Of a stretch of 36,093 bases of DNA, positions 1-8,286 are shown one piece after another. This DNA comes from DATKDU01 sp035512595 (lineage in GTDB: Bacteria > Planctomycetota > Planctomycetia > Pirellulales > Pirellulaceae), in NCBI GenBank assembly GCA_035512595.1, contig DATKDU010000441.1:1-36093 (forward strand). The letters run 5' to 3'. The stretch's first letter is position 1. Every line of letters starts with the position of its first letter. Under the pieces are notes generated by a model. The model saw nothing but the letters and a program-made list of their open reading frames with translations. It did no database searches and was not told the origin of the DNA. The position numbers and the translations under genes are program-made.

Positions 1-312
1 GCACAAGGCGTTGAGAGCCAGGTTCAGCACGTGGTCCGATTCGTGATACGGCACGTGCAGCTTGAGCAGATGCAGCCGGCGATCGATGGCCTCCACCAGA
101 CCTACTTCGCGGGCCAGCTTGACCATCAACCCGACGCCGCCATAGGCGATGCCGCGGGTCTTGTCGGCCAGTTCGTACTTCACTCCCGGCGGATCCAATA
201 CGGGGCCCGCATCGGCGGCACAGCGTTGATATTTTTCGCGGTTGGCGCGCTCGAGGCGCTTCTTGATCCGCCGCTTGCGATCGGACAGCCGGCGTGCGAT
301 GCTGGTCTTCAC
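1..312 (-). CDS. IS1380-family transposase, N-terminal part (cut by window edge)
   Basis: This is the first 104 codons of a transposase that continues beyond the left edge. The translation opens with a very basic stretch (RRLSDRKRRIKKRLERANRE). It is followed by a segment with the pattern of IS1380-family DDE transposases: YELADKTRGIAYGGVG, then HVPYHESDHVLNLALN. The start is a GTG at 312, chosen because GGAGG lies seven bases upstream and the frame is open from there to the edge. The catalytic acidic residues lie outside the window, so activity cannot be judged. No terminal inverted repeat could be fixed in the AT-richer stretch upstream (about 340-440). Family assignment is from recognised sequence pattern; the rest is seen directly. 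Confidence 0.8.
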   Translation of the reverse strand, partial: MKTSIARRLSDRKRRIKKRLERANREKYQRCAADAGPVLDPPGVKYELADKTRGIAYGGVGLMVKLAREVGLVEAIDRRLHLLKLHVPYHESDHVLNLALNALC

Positions 313-842
313 TCGAAATCCTCCGTGCGTGGGCGTGATGGGTGAATTACCACTCCCTTAAATGCCCGAAAACGCCGAAGGATTTCGAGTTTTTCACATT
401 TTTCCCCGCCGCTACCGGGAAAGGTTCGCTTGGGTAAGGCTTAGTGGGCCGCGCGCAATTCCGGGACCGATTGTCCCTGGTTGAGGAGCGGCAACGGCCG
501 GCCGGCAAAGTCATGGAATGCAATGCCGCGAGATCGATTTCAAGTGGCGATTGACAGTCGCCCGATGATCATGCACCGAGATTCCCGCTTCACGACATCC
601 TCGCCGCGGCGGTCCGTGCGGGCGATCAGGGGCGATCAGTTGTCCTGTCGCAGGCCGCCGCCGGCAAACATCAGCGAGGTGGCGCGAGGCCAGTGGTCGG
701 GGCGGGCTGCATGGCTGCGACAAAGTCCTGGTCAGGAATGTGGTGGACCTGGCCAGCAGGTATCAAACTGAATCACGCCACGTGGCCCGCGAGGAGACGT
801 GGGATCCGGGCCACGTCAAGAATGGCGTACAACGATTTGGTC
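313..842. other. intergenic stretch without recognised gene
   Basis: About 530 bases lie between the transposase start and the 3' end of the TOPRIM gene. Short open frames exist on both strands, but none has a ribosome-binding site with a credible protein pattern. The left part (313-440) probably includes the upstream end of the IS1380-type element. No terminator or promoter could be supported. Confidence 0.4.
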
Positions 843-1652
843 TCACAGCTTCACTTGATACTTGTTTCGTCCCCTGGACCGAAACACTGACAAGGCATTT
901 TTTCGCTGCAATCCTGCGATCAACTGCCGCACGCGGCGATCCGTGTTGCCAAGCCATGCAGCCAGCTGCTCCTGGGACGGAGAGCTACGGTCGCCATAGT
1001 CCAGCAAAATAATCAGCAACAGCTTCTCGGCGGGAAGTAAGGGGGAGTTGATGATTCTGGCCCGCTTGTAGGCGGCACCCACAAGGTAGTCATCATTGGT
1101 ACATGGATCGTAGGTGGGAACCTCCTGCCACAGCGGTGCCTGCCCGCACATCGCATCCAGCTGCTCGACCTTCCCTCCCGCGTCGAACCAGTCTGAAACG
1201 TCCCCCTTTTTGGGAAGGCCGGGCAATCTGACGATTCGCAAGGCAACAGCCCGTTTACGAAGCCGCCTGGCCACGTCCACGGCATGCTCCTCACCAGTGC
1301 GGTCGTTGTCAGGGATGATAATGACGGAGCGACCGCCTAAGTGACGGGAGTGCGCCCAGGACCATTTGCCTTTGCCAGCGCCATTGTCGTTGCAAGTAGC
1401 AATGAGTCCTTCGCGTCGCAACCGGTCAACGTCTTTTTCGCCTTCGACCACATAAACAGGCTGACGGGGATCTGCGGCCAAAAGTTCCGGCAGGCGATAC
1501 AGCAGATGCCGACGCCTGGCAGAGCCCCAGGGCTTCCCATCGGATCTCACCCACGCGAAGTTCTTCGGTTCAAGTCGCACGAGGCGATAGACAAGTTCGC
1601 CGTGTTGGTCATGATAATCGTAGGTCTCGACAACTCGGCGACTGCGTCTCAT
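843..1652 (-). CDS. TOPRIM-domain, primase-like protein with C-terminal HTH (N-terminally truncated)
   Basis: A 269-residue protein. Residues 1-60 (RVVETYDYHDQHGELVYRLV) resemble the segment between the zinc-binding module and the TOPRIM fold of phage or plasmid primase-like proteins. The TOPRIM motifs follow: EGEKD near residues 70-74 and a DND motif (IIPDNDRTG) near residue 113. The last ~75 residues (LIILLDYGDRSSPSQEQLAAWLG..RRVRQLIAGL) resemble the HTH_36-type winged helix seen in replication initiators. The expected N-terminal zinc finger is absent. The frame is closed by a TGA at 1698-1700, only 15 codons above the ATG, and the ATG has no clear Shine-Dalgarno. The intact protein was therefore probably longer and its front was lost; a decayed IS5 fragment lies just upstream. 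The likely role is DNA replication of a mobile element, but it may be non-functional now. Confidence 0.6.
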   Translation of the reverse strand: MRRSRRVVETYDYHDQHGELVYRLVRLEPKNFAWVRSDGKPWGSARRRHLLYRLPELLAADPRQPVYVVEGEKDVDRLRREGLIATCNDNGAGKGKWSWAHSRHLGGRSVIIIPDNDRTGEEHAVDVARRLRKRAVALRIVRLPGLPKKGDVSDWFDAGGKVEQLDAMCGQAPLWQEVPTYDPCTNDDYLVGAAYKRARIINSPLLPAEKLLLIILLDYGDRSSPSQEQLAAWLGNTDRRVRQLIAGLQRKNALSVFRSRGRNKYQVKL

Positions 1653-1772
1653 AGGTCGTTGACCCCACTTGGCGCTGATCCGGTCTCCCGACGCCCTTCA
1701 TCAAACTTACAGGAAATGCAGTTCCTATAACTACGGCATAGCCGTCGCCCACAGTCGCCCACCGTCCTGGGT

Positions 1773-1863
1773 CTAGTGACGGCCCGTTTCCTGCAGCACG
1801 CCTTCCCAGGGAAGGCCGGTCTTGTGCCCGAAGATGATCCCCGTGCGCGGCTCGCCGCGTCGG
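1773..1863 (-). pseudogene. decayed IS5-family transposase fragment
   Basis: Reading the minus strand down to a TAG at 1773-1775 gives RTGIIFGHKTGLPWEGVLQETG. This follows the N-terminal DUF4096 pattern of IS5-group transposases (TGI-F--KTG-PWE---QE-G). The match is about 25 residues long. It stops at the TAG, and no continuation was found in the other frames. The remainder of the transposase and the inverted repeats are not visible, so this is a relic. It sits where the missing N-terminal part of the TOPRIM gene would be expected, which suggests that an insertion cut that gene. Confidence 0.5.
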
Positions 1864-2454
1864 AGAGAGCCGGTCGCCCGCTTGCCGGCGACTTCGGTCG
1901 CGAGGCCCAAATCGGCTCGCCGGAACCGTTCATCCGTCCGAAGGCACCAGCCTGGCGACGATCGGCTCGTCGTGGATCGCTCTTACCACAAGCAAAAAGG
2001 GGGCAAACTCAACCCTACGGCCCCCAATCAACAAAAACTTTATTTTGTCAGGCGGCACGAAGTATTTCTGCGATTCTGAAAAAAAGTCCTGTTGGCCTTG
2101 GCAGCGCGACTTTGTGAGGAAAAGGCACTGCAATCCGGGGTCTGAACGCGATGGGGCGTAAATCCAAGCAGCACCTTTTCTTAGGTCGCATCCGCAGTGG
2201 AAATCAGCCTGGCAGATCGCTGCCAGCGGGACGATCCGCGCGATAGTGGGCCAAAGAATGTAGCGACTCGACCGTTTTGGCGAAGCGCATTTTTGTATAC
2301 TACAACAAACATTGCTAGTTAATGCTGCGTCCCAGGGCCATTGCTTTTGGGGCTCGAAAGCGCAAGGTAGAAGTATGGGCGCCAGCCAGCGTCGGCAGTG
2401 GGCCCGATGACCATCTGGGCTCCGGCGGTCGAGACTTCATCAGAAAGACACGTA
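1864..2454. other. intergenic leader of the acidic-protein cluster
   Basis: No credible gene is seen in this ~590-base stretch. It is AT-richer than its surroundings around 2000-2060 and 2280-2320. A TATACT hexamer at 2296-2301 could serve as a -10 box for the genes that begin at 2455, but no convincing -35 box lies at the right distance. The promoter call is therefore weak. Confidence 0.3.
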
Positions 2455-3996
2455 ATGGACCATTCGACGGTGTACACGGCGCTGCTGGATCTGCTGCCCC
2501 CGGCCAAGTTGCCGGGCAAATGGGCCGGACTATCAGCGGACGCAAACGCCCGCGCGGGCGTGGCCGACGGCAAGCTGCTCCTGGCGGAGCTGGAGCGGCA
2601 GTTCAGCCGCAAGATGCTGATCGAGTCCGGCGTCCTCCGCCGGATCACGACGGAAGGCCCGCCTCGCTATAAGCTGCATTCCGATCTCGTGACCGCGAGT
2701 CAGATCGTCGTCGGACTGCGTGACGACAGGGGAGACGTCTATGACCTGCTGGTGAGCAGCGGCTGCTTGTCCCGCCGCGAACTGCCCATCACAGCCTGTC
2801 TCCGGGACAGCGCCTGCCCGTCCGCGGTGGATTTCCTGTACCTGTGCTTCGACATGGCGGACGTCGCTGTGCTGCGGTCCCTGGGGCTGGCGGCGACGAC
2901 GGCCGTTGGGATCGACTGCCTGCGCGGCCGGACCCTGGACCAACTCTGTGCGGCCCTGAAAGTGACCTCGTCCTACGATCTGCCGGAGCCAGCGTCTGAA
3001 GCCATCGAGATTGTGGAGCCCGACGAAGACGCCGCGGAATATATGACGATGGTGCCCGACGAACCCGGAATCGATCCGGAGGAAGAGGAAGAGGAGGAGG
3101 AGGAAGAGGAAGAGGAAGAGGAAGAGGAAGAGGAAGAGGAAGAGGAAGAATGCGACGAGGAACGGCCCCCGGCAGTATCGCACTCCGAACCCGAGCATTC
3201 GGTTGCGCCTGAGTCGCGTCGGCAGCCTGACTCCCCCACGGCCGACCCCAGTGCTGTCACTCCCGCCGCGGAACCGGTCCCGGAGCCGGTCTTAGACGTA
3301 TTCGACCCCAGCTATATAGAACTGGTTTTCGTTTGCTGGTCGCCACATGACTGGACCTTCGCGGAACCTCGTAAACTCGACGCGGTACGCTTGCACCTAG
3401 CCAACCTTGAAAACCATCTGCAGCTCCTTCTGCCGGACTGCAAGCTCTGGCGACCCACCCCGGAGACCGTTGAGCCCCTGCACTTTGCCTTGCAAGTCGG
3501 CGCGTACGACCATCTCGATCAGATCGCAGCGGACTGCATCGGGCGATCCCTGGAGCGGCTAATCCCCCGCCGGATCATCCCGCTCAGCAAAACTATAGGT
3601 GCTTGGCTGACGGCGTTGCCGATCGAGCAGGAGCTTGACCAGGCCACGGCGGCATTATGGCGCCAACTGGTGCACAGGTCGATCGAGCCGCTGGTGCGCA
3701 CGCTCGACGATCCGGCAATCGATCCAGCGAAAGTCACCATAATCCAGACTGCGATTATCGAGGTCACCGAATATTACCGGCGGCTGCTGATGGGCGCGCC
3801 CAGCCATCGGGTGCCGATGGCCGTCCGTTCGCGAGACGGGGAGGCCGATCGGCAGGCGGCTGCCGCCGACGCCAAGTGGTCGAAAGATATGCACGACTGC
3901 AACCGTCACGTCATGACCCTCCTGCAGGAGCTCTCTGAATGCGACACACCGAAGACGCCGGCATCCCTGTTCCCCGGGAAGCGATTGCCGTTCTAG
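2455..3996 (+). CDS. acidic hypothetical protein with a 24-Glu tract
   Basis: A 513-residue protein of unknown function. The ATG at 2455 was preferred over an in-frame start at 2398 because AGAAAG lies at ribosome-binding distance. The N-terminal ~190 residues (MDHSTVYTALLDLLPPAKLPG...) look globular and lack a signal peptide or membrane segments. Residues 209-232 are an uninterrupted run of 24 Glu, encoded by mixed GAA/GAG codons (3079-3150). A Pro/Glu/Ser-rich linker follows. A second globular, alpha-helical region starts near residue 283 (DVFDPSYIELVFVCW). The gene overlaps the next by 58 bases, so the two are probably co-translated. The long acidic linker suggests binding to basic proteins or DNA mimicry, which is inference only. 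The length of the Glu tract may vary by slippage. Confidence 0.75.
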   Translation: MDHSTVYTALLDLLPPAKLPGKWAGLSADANARAGVADGKLLLAELERQFSRKMLIESGVLRRITTEGPPRYKLHSDLVTASQIVVGLRDDRGDVYDLLVSSGCLSRRELPITACLRDSACPSAVDFLYLCFDMADVAVLRSLGLAATTAVGIDCLRGRTLDQLCAALKVTSSYDLPEPASEAIEIVEPDEDAAEYMTMVPDEPGIDPEEEEEEEEEEEEEEEEEEEEEEEECDEERPPAVSHSEPEHSVAPESRRQPDSPTADPSAVTPAAEPVPEPVLDVFDPSYIELVFVCWSPHDWTFAEPRKLDAVRLHLANLENHLQLLLPDCKLWRPTPETVEPLHFALQVGAYDHLDQIAADCIGRSLERLIPRRIIPLSKTIGAWLTALPIEQELDQATAALWRQLVHRSIEPLVRTLDDPAIDPAKVTIIQTAIIEVTEYYRRLLMGAPSHRVPMAVRSRDGEADRQAAAADAKWSKDMHDCNRHVMTLLQELSECDTPKTPASLFPGKRLPF

Positions 3997-4358
3997 ACCT
4001 GTCCGCCGACGAGATCCAGTCGCTTGTGCGGCAGGGATTTGTCTCCCGTGAAGCGCGAAACGGTACAAATGTATATAAACTGCGGTTCCGCCATCAGGGT
4101 CGCCAGCGCGTCCGCTCGCTGGGCAGCAATCCCCAGCGGGCTGCCGACGTGCGGGCCGCGCTGGCCGAGTTACAGAACGGTCGGAAGTGGGAACTCCGCA
4201 GTCGTCGCCGCATTCGCCAGGCGCGACAGCTACAGCGCGAGATCAAACAGCGCCTGCTGGCCTGCGTCACCGCCGCGGGATTCCGGTTTCACGGACGCAC
4301 GATTCGCCGGCCGCGATCCGCGGCCAATTCCCGGCAAAGCGAAGTTTCGCAGTTTTGA
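3939..4358 (+). CDS. small basic hypothetical protein
   Basis: A 139-residue, strongly basic protein whose ATG at 3939 is preceded by AGGAG eight bases upstream. It begins inside the 3' end of the acidic-protein gene (58-base overlap), so translation is probably coupled. The middle (SREARNGTNVYKLRFRHQGRQRVRSLG) resembles short modules of mobile-element proteins that read like '...YYLRWREGGR-RSRYLG', but no family can be named with confidence. The C-terminal half is rich in Arg and Gln (RSRRRIRQARQLQREIKQRL), compatible with nucleic-acid binding. The pairing of a highly acidic and a highly basic protein in one operon suggests that they interact. Confidence 0.65.
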   Translation: MRHTEDAGIPVPREAIAVLDLSADEIQSLVRQGFVSREARNGTNVYKLRFRHQGRQRVRSLGSNPQRAADVRAALAELQNGRKWELRSRRRIRQARQLQREIKQRLLACVTAAGFRFHGRTIRRPRSAANSRQSEVSQF

Positions 4359-4381
4359 TACCCCCCCCGAAAGGAGGCCAA

Positions 4382-4852
4382 ATGAACACCGGTAAGCCAG
4401 AGATTCCAGTTCAAGATTCTGCCGCCGCGGCGATGACGCCCGGCGATAGCAAATCGGCGTGCACGCCGATTCCCCACAATCGCGAAAAGCGTATGCAGAA
4501 GCTGCGCGAATACGGCGACAAGGTCCTGGCGATGGCGAATCCGCTGGTCGCCCTGCTGGGTTTTGTGGAGCTGGACCTGCATGCTCAGCTCTGCTACATC
4601 CGGGACGACCTGGATGAGGTTCGCAGCTCCGTGCGCGATCCCATTCAGCGCTTGAGAATTCTTTTGCCCCTGTGGGAGCAATATTACAAGATTGCTAAGC
4701 AGCTGGAGCCCATGATCAAGCTACGCGATGGCATCCAGAAGGGGGCCGGCAAGGTTTTCCGCCCGCCGGCCAAACTCATTCCGTCGGCCGACAATACAGA
4801 CACTGGAAGCGAAGAACGAGCACTTCCGACCGACATGCGGCGGCCAAAATAA
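4382..4852 (+). CDS. hypothetical protein of the same cluster
   Basis: A 156-residue protein with a strong Shine-Dalgarno (GGAGG at about 4373) just ahead of its ATG. It lies 23 bases after the previous gene, separated by a run of eight C. Residues 30-125 are predicted mostly alpha-helical (NREKRMQKLREYGDKVLAMANPLVALLGF...). There is no signal peptide or clear membrane span. I recognise no family. Position and direction place it in one operon with the two genes before it. Confidence 0.65.
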   Translation: MNTGKPEIPVQDSAAAAMTPGDSKSACTPIPHNREKRMQKLREYGDKVLAMANPLVALLGFVELDLHAQLCYIRDDLDEVRSSVRDPIQRLRILLPLWEQYYKIAKQLEPMIKLRDGIQKGAGKVFRPPAKLIPSADNTDTGSEERALPTDMRRPK

Positions 4853-4922
4853 TTGAGGTCCCGCACTTTGGACCGGGCGCCGATCGCAACTGGCGAGCGT
4901 GGAGCCGTGGCGTCCGGAACTG

Positions 4923-4954
4923 ATTGCTGGATTACTGGATTACTGGATTACTGG
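4923..4954 (+). repeat. 8-bp tandem repeat (ATTACTGG)x4
   Basis: Four consecutive copies of ATT(G/A)CTGG occur upstream of the MerR-like gene. The array opens an in-frame TTG-started extension of that gene (LLDYWITGLLDYL), which is judged to be repeat-derived and not real coding sequence. Confidence 0.85.
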
Positions 4955-4980
4955 ATTATTTGAATAGCAACCGCACGTCC

Positions 4981-5577
4981 ATGAAACTGCGCGAAATCTG
5001 CGACCGGCTGAATATCGACTATGACCTGGCCCGCAATGCGCTGGCCCAGGGAGTCATTCCCCGCGGCATCCCTGCCGCACCCGACAAAGGAAGGCACCGG
5101 GACTTTTCTCCCGAGCAGGCCTTCTACCTGGCAATCGCTCTCAAGCTCAAGGTCGGCGGCGTCCGCCTGGCCACCGCCCAGCAGATCGCGCTCTGGTCGC
5201 GCCTGGTGCAAGAGCTTGCTACCAACGGTGGCTGGGATCCGCAGTTTGCTCCGTTCTCCGGAAAGATGGCGACCCGACGTCGCTGGTACCTGGTGGTAGG
5301 AGATGGCCAGTGCGTGCGCATCGTCACCAATGCCAATCCCAGCCACCAAGGAACGTACAGCGCGCAGACCAAGCGCCGGGCCGGTGAGGAATTTTCCTTG
5401 CTTGACGGTCACGGCCTCACCGGCCGCCTTCGTTCTCAATCGTTGCAATCGCCGGTTACTCGATCGTCACAATTGCCTCCAGCTCATTTCGTTTCGCGTA
5501 ACCGGGCGTCAGGTATGCCAAGTAACGCCGGTCCCCTTCCAGAAACGCCTTCCAGAACGAGACCGTGTAAAGCTTGA
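4981..5577 (+). CDS. MerR-like DNA-binding domain protein with a repeat-derived tail
   Basis: The first ~70 residues read MKLREICDRLNIDYDLARNALAQG..P....., then RDFSPEQAFYLAIALKL. This matches a MerR-type winged helix-turn-helix followed by a dimerisation-like helix. Residues 75-126 are a small conserved-looking region (RRRWYLVVGDGQCVRIVTN). From about residue 127 the frame runs into a copy of the GGCCGGTGAGG hairpin repeat (5358-5427), then into DNA antisense to the hydrolase gene. The last ~70 residues are therefore probably not ancestral. The ATG at 4981 was preferred over a TTG at 4924 because the latter sits in an 8-bp tandem repeat; no clear ribosome-binding site precedes either. The 3' end overlaps the convergent hydrolase gene by about 120 bases. 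Probably a transcriptional regulator or element-encoded DNA-binding protein. Confidence 0.6.
   Translation: MKLREICDRLNIDYDLARNALAQGVIPRGIPAAPDKGRHRDFSPEQAFYLAIALKLKVGGVRLATAQQIALWSRLVQELATNGGWDPQFAPFSGKMATRRRWYLVVGDGQCVRIVTNANPSHQGTYSAQTKRRAGEEFSLLDGHGLTGRLRSQSLQSPVTRSSQLPPAHFVSRNRASGMPSNAGPLPETPSRTRPCKA
5358..5427. repeat. hairpin repeat, copy 1
   Basis: An element beginning GCGCGCAGACCAAGCGCC and ending in CTCACCGGCCGC. Perfect 11-bp inverted arms, GGCCGGTGAGG (5379-5389) and CCTCACCGGCC (5415-5425), flank a 25-base loop. This copy lacks an 11-base GC-rich segment present in the other two. It lies just beyond the 3' end of the minus-strand hydrolase gene and inside the 3' part of the MerR-like frame. 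Confidence 0.85.
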
Positions 5578-6730
5578 TCAGCGGGACCATCACCTCCGCG
5601 CTCGGCGCGCGACCCAGCGTCAGCAGCGGGTCGTCGAGCATGAGGGGCGGGGAGTCGGTGAAGCCATCCCCATCAAGATCGAGCGAGCGGACGGAACTCA
5701 CCCCGACCCGATCGCAGAAGTTGCGGCCGCTGCCGACGCCGGGGCCGAGTTGTGGCAAGAGAATCTCGCCCCAATTCCATATTTCATACGCCCGCGCCGC
5801 GGCCGCGTTCGATGTCGTCAGCGTCGTCAGCGGCTCGGGAAGGGTCGGATCGGCGAGCAAGGCCTGCTCGCGGGTCTCGTCGATTTCGGCGGCCATTCCA
5901 GCGATGTAATTGAAGTGTGTGGCGCTGGGAGTCAAGACATAGATCCTCGGCATCGCCAGCACGGTAGCGTCGAACAGCGCGGGAACGGCAAGGCCGGTTC
6001 GGTTTTGCAGCCCACCCATCACTAGGTAGGGAATTGCAATGGTCCGCGCGTCATTCAGCGAACGAACCGCTGGCTCGTATAGTGCCATGGCCTTGATGCG
6101 TGGGTCGGCAGCGATCCCATTGGCTGCCCAACCGCCCGCCGCGCCGATGGCCGCGCCTCCGCCTGCAGAAATCCCAGAAATGCCGACTCGGCCGGGATCG
6201 ATGCTGCCTGACAGCAGGTCGTCGGGGTTGGCGCTGCGATCGAGCATGACGTCGATCACCACAGACAAATCACGGACGCGGGTGACGGCATCGCTGGAGT
6301 GCAGCGCCACGACGGTGACGAACCCATGGCTGGCCATGAGTTCGTGCAAGGGAATCTGCGCGACCAATTGGAAATCTGGCCCTAGTGCCTGGCCGCCATG
6401 ATCATGCACCACCAGCGGAAACTCCAGTGGCAGCGCCGCGCCATTTTCTGTCGCGCCGAGCGGGGAACGTAACTGATAGGCTCCCGCCGGCGCGTGGACC
6501 GTGTACCTGAACTCTTCATCGGCGGGCGCCAGCGTTGGGTAAAAGACTTGCATGCTCGTCACGCGTCCGCCAGTCATCACGGCGGGGAACTTTGTGACGC
6601 CCACATTGAAGGGGCCGCGCTCATCGGGGGGTGGAATGTCCGCAGCGGCAACCGCGGCGACGAGGAGCAACAGGGCAGAAAGTGCGCCGGCTATTGGCGC
6701 GAGGCTAGATGTAAAACTGCGGCGTAACAT
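5456..6730 (-). CDS. secreted alpha/beta-hydrolase (PAF-acetylhydrolase/dienelactone-hydrolase type)
   Basis: A 424-residue predicted exported hydrolase. Residues 1-30 form a signal peptide (basic MLRR, then a hydrophobic ALSALLLLVAAVAAA). The alpha/beta-hydrolase core starts near residue 44. It includes an oxyanion-type HDHGG (109-113) and the nucleophile elbow GISAG with Ser188. A candidate catalytic His lies in SATHFNY. An EF-hand-like DLDGDGFTD occurs near the C-terminal third. The ATG at 6730 was chosen because AAGGA precedes it; an in-frame TTG at 6760 would spoil the signal peptide. Likely function is hydrolysis of an ester outside the cytoplasm; the substrate is unknown. It is flanked on both sides by copies of the same hairpin repeat. 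Confidence 0.8.
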   Translation of the reverse strand: MLRRSFTSSLAPIAGALSALLLLVAAVAAADIPPPDERGPFNVGVTKFPAVMTGGRVTSMQVFYPTLAPADEEFRYTVHAPAGAYQLRSPLGATENGAALPLEFPLVVHDHGGQALGPDFQLVAQIPLHELMASHGFVTVVALHSSDAVTRVRDLSVVIDVMLDRSANPDDLLSGSIDPGRVGISGISAGGGAAIGAAGGWAANGIAADPRIKAMALYEPAVRSLNDARTIAIPYLVMGGLQNRTGLAVPALFDATVLAMPRIYVLTPSATHFNYIAGMAAEIDETREQALLADPTLPEPLTTLTTSNAAAARAYEIWNWGEILLPQLGPGVGSGRNFCDRVGVSSVRSLDLDGDGFTDSPPLMLDDPLLTLGRAPSAEVMVPLIKLYTVSFWKAFLEGDRRYLAYLTPGYAKRNELEAIVTIE

Positions 6731-6777
6731 GTGGTCTATCCTTGTCGGTCTGCGGTGCAACGGAGAGACATCGCTCC

Positions 6778-6857
6778 CGGCGCGCAGACCAAGCGCCGGG
6801 GCGGTGCCGGGCCGGTGAGGGACTTGTCATGACGACGGTCAGGGCCTCACCGGCCGC
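6778..6857. repeat. hairpin repeat, copy 2
   Basis: The same element as copies 1 and 3, with perfect 11-bp arms at 6810-6820 and 6845-6855. It lies between the start of the hydrolase gene and the 3' end of the secreted-protein gene that ends at 6925. No T-run follows the hairpin on the minus strand, so a classical intrinsic terminator is not supported. Confidence 0.85.
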
Positions 6858-6924
6858 TTTGGACTTGGAGATCGCTACTCCACCAACTCAAACTTGGAAA
6901 CGTCGAGGTCTCAGTCGTAGCCGC

Positions 6925-8232
6925 TCATGGGGATTGGTCGTGCGGCACGACGACGACGCAACTGGAGGTGGCCAGATTGTTGTGGCTGTCCAGGACGGTC
7001 GCCCGGATCGTGTAGGTTCGGCCGCTGCCAGCGCCCGCCCGCTCGGCTCGCAGAAAGACGGAGCCTTCGAACCTGGCCGTGGCGGGGTTGAACGTGAAGA
7101 GCTCCGTCACGTCCACCGCCGCCGCGAAGCCGTCTTCGCCATCGGTGTCGCCGGTCGTAGTGCCGTCGCCGTTGCCTTCGGCGTCGTCCGGTTCGTCGCT
7201 GGTGACGACCACTTCCAGCAAGAGCAGATCGTCCGGATGCGTGCAGGCGTCGGTGGCTTCGATGAACACACCCACCTCCACCATCTGGTGATTCGGCGGC
7301 CAGAGCGCGGCCAAATCCGTGGTGCAGGCCACTTCAGGCGGGATCGTATCGACCACCGTGATCCGGACGGTGTCCACGGCGAAGTCGCCCTCCTCATCGA
7401 TTACCGTCAGCGTCACCTCCGTAATGCCGACGGGGAACAACCCGAGCGTGGATGCACTGGCGTCGTCTGCCAACAGGACGATGTCTGGCGCGCTCCACTG
7501 ATACGACACCGAGCCCTCTCCCACGCCCAGTGCCAGGCCGCTGAGGAGAACGACCGTTCCGTCGGCGGAATCGCATTCGACGGTTTGAGGCGGTCCCGCA
7601 TAGGCCTGCAGTTCGCCTGTCTGCACAGGGGCATTGCCATCGTCGGGCGCCAGGTCGGACACGTGCTGGTTCTGCCCGATGATGACGCCGTTGCGCGGCC
7701 ACAGGTTGTACGTCCATTCCTCCGGCGGGAGAGTCGCCGCGGGCAGCAGAAGGCTCAGGGGCACGCTGGCCGTGAACTCGTTGCCGTCAATGCTGATGTC
7801 GGCCGGGTTCAGAGGCGTCACGATGCCGGCGACCTGGTTGGCGAACGCGCCGGTGCCGTTGGGGTTGATGCGCAGGACCGAGTCCCACACGACATTCGGC
7901 CCGATCTGGGGCGTACCGCCCAGGAACCGGGGCGTCCCCCGGCCGCGGTCCAGCCCGAAGAGGTACAACCCGCCGATGTCCTGCGTCGGCGCGATCGGCC
8001 CGGCCATCCGGCCGAGGAAGATCACTCGGTCCCCCTGCAACAAGACCTCGTGGGCCAGCACGTCCAGTCCAGGGTCGTGTGGGCCGGTGTAGGTGGGGAG
8101 GAAGTCGCCGACCGGGTCAGGGATTTCGTCCGCCCGGGCGGAGCCGAGCGGTCCCGCGACCAGCAGACCCATGGCCAGGAGCGTCGCTGAGGCGACGGTC
8201 CGCGACGAGGCGCGAAACAAGGTTGACAACAT
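6925..8232 (-). CDS. secreted protein with PKD/HYR-like domains
   Basis: A 435-residue protein. Residues 1-34 are a signal peptide ending around SARA-DE. Residues 35-200 are an unassigned beta-rich domain. Residues ~215-295 (QTVECDSADGTVVLLSG...SYQWSAPD...VTLTVIDEEGDFAVDTVRITVVD) match a PKD/HYR-type immunoglobulin-like fold. A second such domain follows (PPEVACTTDLAALWPPNHQMVEV..). It contains an Asp/Gly-rich loop (EGNGDGTTTGDTDGEDG) that could bind calcium. The ATG at 8232 has GGAG eight bases upstream. Probably an extracellular or cell-surface adhesive/structural protein; the precise role is unknown. Confidence 0.75.
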   Translation of the reverse strand: MLSTLFRASSRTVASATLLAMGLLVAGPLGSARADEIPDPVGDFLPTYTGPHDPGLDVLAHEVLLQGDRVIFLGRMAGPIAPTQDIGGLYLFGLDRGRGTPRFLGGTPQIGPNVVWDSVLRINPNGTGAFANQVAGIVTPLNPADISIDGNEFTASVPLSLLLPAATLPPEEWTYNLWPRNGVIIGQNQHVSDLAPDDGNAPVQTGELQAYAGPPQTVECDSADGTVVLLSGLALGVGEGSVSYQWSAPDIVLLADDASASTLGLFPVGITEVTLTVIDEEGDFAVDTVRITVVDTIPPEVACTTDLAALWPPNHQMVEVGVFIEATDACTHPDDLLLLEVVVTSDEPDDAEGNGDGTTTGDTDGEDGFAAAVDVTELFTFNPATARFEGSVFLRAERAGAGSGRTYTIRATVLDSHNNLATSSCVVVVPHDQSP

Positions 8233-8286
8233 ATCAGATCTCCTTTGCGAGCATGGTCTGCGCTACAACGGGTTGAACATCGCCGT

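Noticed and set aside
1930..2133. Minus-strand open frame of 67 codons (TTG start)
   Set aside because: No ribosome-binding site, no family pattern, and it lies in DNA next to a decayed insertion sequence.
6742..8190. Plus-strand open frame of 482 codons opposite the PKD-like gene
   Set aside because: No protein pattern or ribosome-binding site; the minus strand has a signal peptide and PKD-like domains.
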